DNA of 64,000 nucleotides from Roseicella aerolata. GTDB lineage: Bacteria; Pseudomonadota; Alphaproteobacteria; Acetobacterales; Acetobacteraceae. Shown here one piece after another: positions 58,590 to 64,000 of the stretch. A program made the position numbers and the translations under genes. The stretch is taken from positions 53,253 to 117,252 of the forward strand of contig NZ_JAJAQI010000018.1 of assembly GCF_020523605.1 (NCBI RefSeq). Direction: 5' to 3'. The notes beneath the pieces are model-generated. The model was not told where the DNA came from and made no database searches. It was given only the letters and a program-made list of their open reading frames with translations. Within the stretch, counting starts at the first letter, position 1; each line of letters opens with the position of its first letter.

Positions 58590-59048
58590 ATGAAGGTCAG
58601 CGACAAGATGACGCGCAATCCGCGCCTGGCGAGCCCGGATGACAGCATCCGCGAGGTCGCCCGCACCATGGCCGAGATCGATGCCGGCGCGCTGCCGGTC
58701 AGCCAGGGTGACCGGCTGGTGGGCATGGTGACGGACCGCGACATCGCGGTGCGGGCCGTGGCGCAGGGCAAGGGCCCGGACACGCCGGTGCGCGAGGTGA
58801 TGACCCCCGAGGTGAAGTACTGCTTCGAGGACGAGGAGGTCGAGCAGGTGGCGCGCAACATGGGCGACATCCAGGTCCACCGCCTGCCGGTGGTGAACCG
58901 CGACAAGCGCCTGGTCGGCATCCTCTCGCTCGGCGACATCGCCATGGGCGAGGGCCCGCGGCCGGCCGGGGAGGCGATGGCGGGCATCTCGCGCCCGGGC
59001 GGCCAGCACTCGCAGACCGGCGGGCCGCGCTCGGGGCCGGGGGCATGA
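58590..59048 (+). CDS. CBS-domain pair protein
   Basis: A 152-residue protein. Two CBS motifs cover residues about 1-60 (MKVSDKMTRNPRLASPDDSIREVARTMAEIDAGALPVSQGDRLVGMVTDRDIAVR) and 65-120 (TPVREVMTPEVKYCFEDEEVEQVARNMGDIQVHRLPVVNRDKRLVGILSLGDIA). The pair binds an adenine nucleotide as a sensor. The tail is Gly/Pro-rich. Such stand-alone CBS proteins are linked to stress or low oxygen. ATG 58590 has GGAAGGAGGAGG before it. It overlaps the next gene by four bases. Confidence 0.92.
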   Translation: MKVSDKMTRNPRLASPDDSIREVARTMAEIDAGALPVSQGDRLVGMVTDRDIAVRAVAQGKGPDTPVREVMTPEVKYCFEDEEVEQVARNMGDIQVHRLPVVNRDKRLVGILSLGDIAMGEGPRPAGEAMAGISRPGGQHSQTGGPRSGPGA

Positions 59049-59425
59049 GGCTGCGCCCGCCGCGGCATCCGCTCCTCGCCCTGGCCGTGGCGCTGGGCTG
59101 CGCGGCCGGATCCGGGGTGGCCGCGGCCCAGCCGGGCGCGGCGCCGGCGCCGGACACCTCCCGCGCCGCGCCGCCCGAGGCCGCCCCGGCCAGGCCACAG
59201 GCCCCCGCGCCATCGCCGCGCGACCGGGCCGGGGGCGGGCCGACGGGTGACGACACGGTCGAGAGCCATGAGCGCGGCGGCATCGCCCGCGGGGTCATCC
59301 GCCCGCGCGGCGAGGTCGATCCGGGCATCCACCGCGGCACGGTCCCGGACCCGAGCCCCGGCACCACGCCGGTCATCCCGCCGCCCGGGACACCCGGCGG
59401 CGATCCGACCGTGCAGCCCCGGTAG
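59045..59425 (+). CDS. Small secreted proline-rich protein, function unknown
   Basis: A 126-residue protein with a signal peptide (MRLRPPRHPLLALAVALGCAAGSGVAAAQ). The mature part is Pro/Ala-rich with a conserved-looking end: SHERGGIARGVIRPRGEVDPGIHRGTVPDPSPGTTPVIPPPGTPGGDPTVQP in outline. No domain, but the GGIARGVIRP and PGTTPVIPPPGTPGGDP elements look like a family confined to related bacteria. Coupled to the CBS gene by ATGA. A terminator follows. Confidence 0.6.
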   Translation: MRLRPPRHPLLALAVALGCAAGSGVAAAQPGAAPAPDTSRAAPPEAAPARPQAPAPSPRDRAGGGPTGDDTVESHERGGIARGVIRPRGEVDPGIHRGTVPDPSPGTTPVIPPPGTPGGDPTVQPR

Positions 59426-59430
59426 GGGGC

Positions 59431-59455
59431 GGCGGGGCGGTGTGGCCGCCCCGCC
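59431..59455 (+). terminator. Hairpin after the secreted protein gene
   Basis: GGCGGGGCGG (59431-59440), loop TGTGG, CCGCCCCGCC (59446-59455), a perfect 10-bp stem starting 5 bases after the stop. The rest of the gap up to 59819 has no recognised gene. Confidence 0.6.
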
Positions 59456-59819
59456 TGGCCTCCGGCGCACCCTGCCGGCCGGGGCCGAGGCAAGCGGCCG
59501 GCCCTGGCGTGCACCGACCCGACCTGCCCCGCCTCGCCCGCTGCGGGTCATTCCCGCGCGCCCTGCCGCGATCCGAGCCCGGGGCAGCAGCGCCGCGCGC
59601 GTCACCCTCCCGGCCGCAGAGGTGCTCCGGCGCACGGAGACGTGGCTGCCGGGAGCGGCGGGGCCGGAGGAACATCGCCCATGGCCTGAGGGCATGGGCA
59701 TGGTCCGAAGCTGCGGCATCCTGACCCCGGCGGGCGCCGGCGCCTCATCCGGGGCGGGCGGCGCCAGGGGGCGGCGCAGCGCGCCCCGGCCTGCCCGCCA
59801 CCGCCGGCCGGGCGCCGGC

Positions 59820-60851
59820 ATGGCCGAACCCGCGGCCGCGCCCGCCAAGCGCATCAAGCTGGCGCTGCAGGGCGCCGGCGCGCATGGCGCCTTCACCTGG
59901 GGCGTGCTGGACCGGCTGCTGCGCGATCCCCGGATCGAGATCGAGGGAGTCGTCGGCACCAGCGCCGGCGCGATGAACACCGCGGTGCTGGCCGACGGCC
60001 TCGCGGCCGGCGGCCGGGAGGAGGCGCGGCGGAGCCTGGCCGCCTTCTGGCAGGGTGTCTCGGACCTCGCCCGCGCCTCGCCCCTCCAGCCATCCCTGCT
60101 GGACCGGTGGCTCGGGCCGGGGAACATGGCCCTCTCGCCGGGCTGGCAGCTGGCCGACCTGATGATGAAGATCTTCTCGCCCTACCAGCTCAACCCGATG
60201 AACCGGAACCCGCTGGTCGGGCTGCTCGGCTCCGTCGTCGATTTCGCGCGGCTGCGGGCGGCGCCGGCCCCGGCGGCCTTCGTCTGCGCCACCAATGTGC
60301 TGAACGGCCGGCTGCGCGTCTTCGGGCGGGCGGAGATGACGCCGGCCGCGGTCATGGCCTCGGCCTGCCTGCCGCAGCTCTTCCAGGCGGTGGAGGTGGA
60401 GGGGAGCTGGTACTGGGATGGCGGCTTTTCCGGCAACCCGCCGATCTTCCCGCTGATCTACATGGGCGGCTGCCCCGACATCCTGATCGTGCAGCTCAAC
60501 CCCATCAACATCCCGGAGGTGCCGCGCGACATGCGGTCCATCCTCGACCGCGTGAACACGCTTGCCTTCAACTCCTCCCTGATGCGGGAGATGCGGATGA
60601 TCCGCTTCGTGACGGAGCTGATCGACCAGGGCCATCTCGACGGCACGCGCTACACGCGCCTGTTCATCCACACGATCGAGGCGGAGGCCGAGCTCTCCGC
60701 CCTGCACCCGTCCTCCAGGCTGAATGCCGACCACGGCTTCCTGCGGCACCTCTTCGCGCTTGGCGCGGACAGGGCGGAGGATTTCCTGGCGCGGCATTTC
60801 GAAGCCATCGGCCAGCGCTCCTCCACCGATGTGGAGGCGCGCTTCTGCTGA
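59820..60851 (+). CDS. Patatin-like phospholipase
   Basis: A 343-residue esterase. ALQGAGAHGAFTWGVLDRLL (residues about 15-34) is the oxyanion-glycine motif, Ser48 in VGTSAGAM the nucleophile (GxSxG), and Asp200 in DGGFSGN the acid of the dyad. The order is that of bacterial patatins, which cleave acyl chains from phospholipids. The function might be lipid turnover or granule-bound depolymerase. ATG 59820, weak upstream site. Placed between stress-type genes, but its involvement in stress is only inferred from position. Confidence 0.9.
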   Translation: MAEPAAAPAKRIKLALQGAGAHGAFTWGVLDRLLRDPRIEIEGVVGTSAGAMNTAVLADGLAAGGREEARRSLAAFWQGVSDLARASPLQPSLLDRWLGPGNMALSPGWQLADLMMKIFSPYQLNPMNRNPLVGLLGSVVDFARLRAAPAPAAFVCATNVLNGRLRVFGRAEMTPAAVMASACLPQLFQAVEVEGSWYWDGGFSGNPPIFPLIYMGGCPDILIVQLNPINIPEVPRDMRSILDRVNTLAFNSSLMREMRMIRFVTELIDQGHLDGTRYTRLFIHTIEAEAELSALHPSSRLNADHGFLRHLFALGADRAEDFLARHFEAIGQRSSTDVEARFC

Positions 60852-60939
60852 CACCCGCCTGCGTCGCGGGTCGGAACGCCGTGCCGCGGCCTTGGGGCGG
60901 TGGTGTGGCCGCGCCCGGTCCGCCGCCCCGGCCTTCGGC

Positions 60940-61632
60940 TCACGCCGCGCCGAACAGCGCAGGCGGCGGCGCCTCGATCCGCATCTCCACGCCACGGACG
61001 CCGGGAATCTCCTCCGCCAGCACCCGCAGGGCCCGCGTGACCTCCGGCGCGCCGCAGAAGCCGTGGAAGGTCACCACGCCCTTCTCGACCGTTGGCCAGA
61101 CGAAATAGGGCCTGGCCCAGGACTGCCCGGCCATCGCCGCCTGGACGGCACGGCGGAGGCGCGCATCCTCGGCGCCGCCCTCCGGCGTCTCGGGCGGCGC
61201 CAGCATCGCCTCCAGCAGGTCGGCACGGGAGACGATGCCGATGAGCCGCCCCTCGCGCAGCACCAGCACCCGCTTGACGCGCCGCTCCTCCATCAGCCGC
61301 GCGATCTCCTCCGCCGTCGCCTCCTCCCCCACCGAGACGAGGTCGGTGGTCATCACGTCCCGCACCCTGGTGCCATGGGTCCTCGCATAGCGGTCGGCAT
61401 CCTCCGGCGCGCTGGCGAGGAGAGTGCCGAACCAGCCGCGCGGGCGTTCCTCCGCGCCGGCGAGGCGGCGGACCAGGTCCGCCTCGGTGACGATGCCGGC
61501 GACAGCGCCACCCGGCTCCAGGACAGGCACGGCCGAGATGCCTCGGTCGGCGAGCAGCCGCGCCAGGGCGGCGAGGGGCGTCTCCGGCGGTACGGTCACC
61601 ACCTCGGTGGACATCAGATCCCTGGCACGCAT
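60940..61632 (-). CDS. CBS-pair plus BON domain protein
   Basis: A 230-residue protein. Two CBS domains are at residues about 1-58 (MRARDLMSTEVVTVPPETPLAALARLLADRGISAVPVLEPGG) and 85-140 (VRDVMTTDLVSVGEEATAEEIARLMEERRVKRVLVLREGRLIGIVSRADLL), and a BON domain at about 155-220 (LRRAVQAAMAGQSWARPYFVWPTVEKGVVTFHGFCGAPEVTRALRVLAEEIPGVRGV). The CBS-BON combination occurs in alphaproteobacterial stress or micro-aerobic proteins. A FNR-type palindrome is 159 bases upstream. ATG 61632 has GGAGGAACG before it. The convergent patatin gene ends 88 bases away. Confidence 0.93.
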   Translation of the reverse strand: MRARDLMSTEVVTVPPETPLAALARLLADRGISAVPVLEPGGAVAGIVTEADLVRRLAGAEERPRGWFGTLLASAPEDADRYARTHGTRVRDVMTTDLVSVGEEATAEEIARLMEERRVKRVLVLREGRLIGIVSRADLLEAMLAPPETPEGGAEDARLRRAVQAAMAGQSWARPYFVWPTVEKGVVTFHGFCGAPEVTRALRVLAEEIPGVRGVEMRIEAPPPALFGAA

Positions 61633-61790
61633 GGGCGTCGTTCCTCCTGTCCTGGCGCCGGCCGCTCCCGCATGACGCGCGGGCGGGCCGCATGGGTCGG
61701 CGCGGCTGTCCGGGGGCCGCGCGCGGTGGCGACCGCCAGCCTGCCGTCCTCCGCCGCCCCACCCTACAGGGGAGAATCGGCATGGCAGCC

Positions 61791-61804
61791 TTGATCTGAA
61801 TCAG
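61791..61804 (-). promoter_or_regulatory. FNR/FixK-type binding site upstream of the CBS-BON gene
   Basis: TTGATCTGAATCAG, a palindrome matching TTGAT-N4-ATCAA in 9 of 10 conserved bases (last A is G). It lies in the 404-base gap (61633-62036) about 159 bases before the CBS-BON start. The window itself encodes an FNR with the right DNA-reading residues. Nothing else recognisable is in the gap. Confidence 0.55.
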
Positions 61805-62036
61805 CGCCGCGTGAGAGGCCCTCCGTGGGCTCGCGCGACCGTCAGGACGCGGGCGGGCGGGGCCGGGCCGGGGAGAAGGCCGGCCCATGCCCGCGCCCGT
61901 TCCGCCCATGGCGGTGCCGCCCTGGCGGTGACCTCCACCGCGGCGGGCGGCGGGGCCGCGGAAAGCCCACGCCGCGCGATGGCGCGGTGAAGGCGGCGCT
62001 GCGGCGGGTGCAGGCGCCCGGCCGCCCCGCCGCGGC

Positions 62037-62828
62037 TCAGCCGATCAGGCCGAGGCTGCGGGCCAGCATGTAGAGGGCGACGAGGATGATCAGCCCGGCG
62101 AAGACCCGGGTGAGCGCGCCGCGCCGCCGCGCGAGGTGGCGCGCCACGCGGCCGCCGAGGATGCTGCCGAGCAGGCCGCCCAGGATGAACAGCCCGGCCA
62201 GCGGCCAGTCCACCAGCCCGGCGGCGGCATAGGTGCCGGCGGTGGTCAGGCCGAAGGCGGTGACCGCGACCAGGGAGGTTCCGATCGCCTGCAGCATCGG
62301 CATCCCCGTGGCGAAGACCAGGCCGGGGACGATCAGGAAGCCGCCGCCGATGCCGAAGAAGCCCGAGAGCGCCCCGACCGCGAGGCCGGTGCCGATGAGC
62401 GCCGGCGCGTTGCCGCGGTTCAGCCGCACCACCCGGTCCACCCCGCTGTCCTTCCGCCGCAGCATCAGCCCGGCAACCACCAGCATCAGCACGGCGAAGG
62501 CGGCGAGCAGCGCCTGCCCGTCCACGCTCCGCCCGAGCGCCGAGCCGGCGAAGGCGCCGGCCACGCCCGCCGCGGCGAAGACGCTCGCGCAGGGCCAGCG
62601 CACATGGCCGGCGCGGGCATGGCCGGCGAGGCTGGCCGCGGCATTGGCCGCGACCGCGACGGCGCTGGTGCCGATCGCCAGATGCGCGCCCGGCACCCCG
62701 ACCAGATAGACCAGCAGCGGCACGGCCAGGATCGAGCCGCCGCCGCCGACCAGGCCGAGGGTGAAGCCGACCAGCGTGCCGGAGGCGCCGCCGAGCAGCA
62801 TCTGCAGTCCCGAAAGCGTGGCGGTCAT
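62037..62828 (-). CDS. TSUP-family membrane exporter (TauE/SafE type)
   Basis: A 263-residue membrane protein with about eight hydrophobic helices in two repeats. Repeat 1: GTLVGFTLGLVGGGGSILAVPLLVYLVGVPGAHLAIGTSAVAVAANA, repeat 2: GALSGFFGIGGGFLIVPGLVFATGMPMLQAIGTSLVAVTAFG, both with the glycine-rich loops of the family. Such proteins export sulfite, sulfoacetate or other sulfur anions. Here the rhodanese gene is next to it and an ArsR-type regulator follows, suggesting sulfite or thiosulfate. ATG 62828. Confidence 0.92.
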   Translation of the reverse strand: MTATLSGLQMLLGGASGTLVGFTLGLVGGGGSILAVPLLVYLVGVPGAHLAIGTSAVAVAANAAASLAGHARAGHVRWPCASVFAAAGVAGAFAGSALGRSVDGQALLAAFAVLMLVVAGLMLRRKDSGVDRVVRLNRGNAPALIGTGLAVGALSGFFGIGGGFLIVPGLVFATGMPMLQAIGTSLVAVTAFGLTTAGTYAAAGLVDWPLAGLFILGGLLGSILGGRVARHLARRRGALTRVFAGLIILVALYMLARSLGLIG

Positions 62829-62856
62829 GGCGTCTGCCCCCCTCCCCCGGCGTCCG

Positions 62857-63384
62857 TCAGCCCGCCGCCATCGCGCGGTTCCAGGGCATCAGCCGCAGCA
62901 GGCGGGCCATGCCGCAGGTGCCGGTCAGGCCGGCAAAGACCAGCCCGGCGCCGACGAAGGCCGAGAGCGCGTAGAAGGCCGGCGCCACGAGAGCGCCGAG
63001 CAGCACGCCAAGCAGCACCAGCGCGCCGGCGGCGATCTGCACCTGGCGCATCAATTCGAGCGGCTGGCGGCGATCCTCGGCCACCGGCAGGCCGGCGCGC
63101 TGCCAGGCCTCCAGCCCGCCCGCGACCACAAAGGCCTCGCAGGCGCCGGCCTTGGCGGCAAGGCGCTGGGCACTGCCCTGGGTGCGGGCGCCGGAGCGGC
63201 AGTGGAACAGCACCGGCCTGCCCTGATGCACGGCAAGCTCCGCCTCCTCCAGCCGGGAGAGCGGCAGGTTGCGGGCGCCGGGGATGCGGGCGCGGGCATG
63301 CTCGTCGGGCTCACGCACATCGACCAGGGTCGCGCCCTGCTCCAGCAGGCGGGCGGCCTCTTCCGGGGTGATGGTCTTCAGCAT
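62857..63384 (-). CDS. Membrane-anchored rhodanese with C-terminal DUF2892-like part
   Basis: A 175-residue protein. The rhodanese domain (residues about 5-105) has VDVREPDEHARARIPGARNLPLSRLEE and Cys62 in FHCRSGAR, the persulfide-carrying cysteine. The C-terminal 60 residues hold two membrane helices (LVLLGVLLGALVAPAFYALS, AGLVFAGLTGTCGMARLL) of DUF2892 type, with a cysteine. It should transfer sulfane sulfur. It starts at ATG 63384 and lies between TSUP and the regulator. Both neighbours support a role in sulfide oxidation. Confidence 0.92.
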   Translation of the reverse strand: MLKTITPEEAARLLEQGATLVDVREPDEHARARIPGARNLPLSRLEEAELAVHQGRPVLFHCRSGARTQGSAQRLAAKAGACEAFVVAGGLEAWQRAGLPVAEDRRQPLELMRQVQIAAGALVLLGVLLGALVAPAFYALSAFVGAGLVFAGLTGTCGMARLLRLMPWNRAMAAG

Positions 63385-63403
63385 CGGTGTGTCCTTCCGC
63401 GTG

Positions 63404-63727
63404 TCAGGCCTCGGGCGGGCAGTAGAGGTCGCGCAACAGGCCGAGCAGGCAGGCGGCCCTGGGGTCGGCCAAGCGGTAGAACACCGCCTGCGCCGCGCGC
63501 CGGGTCGCCACCAGCCCGTCCTCGCGCAGCAGGGCGAGGTGCTGGGAGAGGGCCGGCTGGGAGAGGCCAACCGCCTCCGCCAGCCTCCCCACCGTCATCT
63601 CCCCCGCGCCGGCGAGGTGGCAGAGCACCAGCAGGCGCCGCTCATTGGCCAGCAGCCGCAGCAACCGTGCCGCCTCCGCCGCCTTTTCCTCGAGCGCCGC
63701 CAGATCCGGGGCCGCTGTCGCCGACAT
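63404..63727 (-). CDS. bigR: ArsR-family sulfide-responsive repressor (BigR/SqrR type)
   Basis: A 107-residue winged-helix repressor. The HTH is about residues 45-70 (TVGRLAEAVGLSQPALSQHLALLREDGLV). Cys36 (VLCHLAG) and Cys103 (DLYCPPEA) lie where BigR and SqrR have their redox pair, which forms a di- or tetrasulfide with sulfane sulfur. Cys93 is a third cysteine. The following genes (rhodanese, TSUP) are the normal targets. ATG 63727 and the AT-rich upstream part (about 63730-63775) likely hold promoter and operator. Confidence 0.88.
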   Translation of the reverse strand: MSATAAPDLAALEEKAAEAARLLRLLANERRLLVLCHLAGAGEMTVGRLAEAVGLSQPALSQHLALLREDGLVATRRAAQAVFYRLADPRAACLLGLLRDLYCPPEA

Positions 63728-64000
63728 CCTCCTGACCGCCTTCCTATTCTTACTGTGTCACTTGCTTCTTGGCCGTATACGCTGTTTCTGCAGGCAGCAG
63801 GGGCAGCGCGGGAGGAGGTGGACAAGGCCGACGGTGAGGCGGCGGCGAATGCTGGCGATTGAGTGCGGCACGTGGCGCTCAGGCCGGACCGGCACCGCGC
63901 GGCTGGAAGCCTTTGGATAGCGCAGGTGTCTTGAGCCGCCGCGCGGTGAAGCGGGATTGAGGGGGGAAAAGGCAGCGCTCGGCCACGAGGAAGCCGTAGG
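63728..64000. other. Upstream region of bigR, right window edge
   Basis: No gene is recognised. The first about 50 bases are more AT-rich (TATTCTTACTGTGTCACTTG) than average and probably contain the bigR promoter and its own operator. The last 220 bases show no motif. Confidence 0.4.

Noticed and set aside
63645..63920. A plus-strand small protein overlapping bigR
   Set aside because: It overlaps a well-supported repressor and its promoter and has no motif.

Overview
This window is a 64 kb piece of a very GC-rich (about 70% or more by eye) proteobacterial chromosome. The best guess is an alphaproteobacterium of the Acetobacteraceae, close to Roseomonas. The grounds are the ChvG/ChvI two-component pair next to pckA, an FNR with a CX2CX7C cysteine motif, orphan Bug-type (tripartite tricarboxylate) binding proteins, a bactofilin, and the codon bias. 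No rRNA, tRNA, CRISPR array, transposase or integrase was seen. This is housekeeping and transport territory with one small phage-like island.

Layout. (1) 1-11.3 kb: partial PfkB sugar/nucleoside kinase, EI24-type membrane protein, bactofilin, lipoprotein, AEC exporter, two Bug binding proteins, a methyltransferase, a 2OG-Fe(II) oxygenase, a metallophosphoesterase and a haloacetate-dehalogenase-like hydrolase. (2) 11.5-20 kb, minus strand: a tightly packed unit potF-potG-potH-potI, two paralogous class I aminotransferases, a double-GNAT protein and a Ca2+/Na+ exchanger. (3) 20.3-24.9 kb: four phage tail-fibre-like genes without other phage genes, separated by strong hairpins and preceded by nested palindromes. 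(4) 25-30.3 kb: an oxygen-sensing FNR regulator and a surface-polysaccharide group (glf, gmhA, gmhB, a double GT2 glycosyltransferase). (5) 31.2-34.5 kb: M17 aminopeptidase, MarR regulator and a GhrA-like reductase. (6) 34.5-41.7 kb, minus strand: yejA-yejB-yejE-yejF oligopeptide importer, a small membrane protein, ghrA, and upstream a HisN-type phosphatase. (7) 41.8-47.3 kb: pheA, a membrane protein coupled to an EEP-family nuclease/phosphatase, a DUF2237 protein, pckA and a HugZ-type protein. (8) 47.3-51.2 kb: chvI-chvG, a 51-bp tandem repeat grown from the 3' end of chvG, and a 2-hydroxyacid dehydrogenase. (9) 51.3-55.8 kb: TrmH-type methyltransferase followed by an Mla lipid transporter (mlaE-mlaF-mlaD-lipoprotein). 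(10) 55.9-61.8 kb: HU-like protein and a stress-type group (PRC-barrel, DUF2267, CBS, secreted Pro-rich protein, patatin, CBS-BON) with an FNR-type box upstream of the last gene. (11) 62-63.7 kb, minus strand: BigR-like repressor, rhodanese and TSUP exporter, a sulfide-response unit.

The intergenic spaces are unusually structured. At least two families of dispersed palindromes recur, one with an AGCGGATCG...CGATCCGCT or GCGGAAACGC core and one with a TGCATG(A/G)ATGC...GCAT(T/C)CATGC core, and several very stable hairpins follow genes. The most unusual items are the orphan tail-fibre module, the chvG-derived tandem repeat, the palindrome families and the FNR-box/CBS-BON association. Everything here is read from sequence alone, without database searches.
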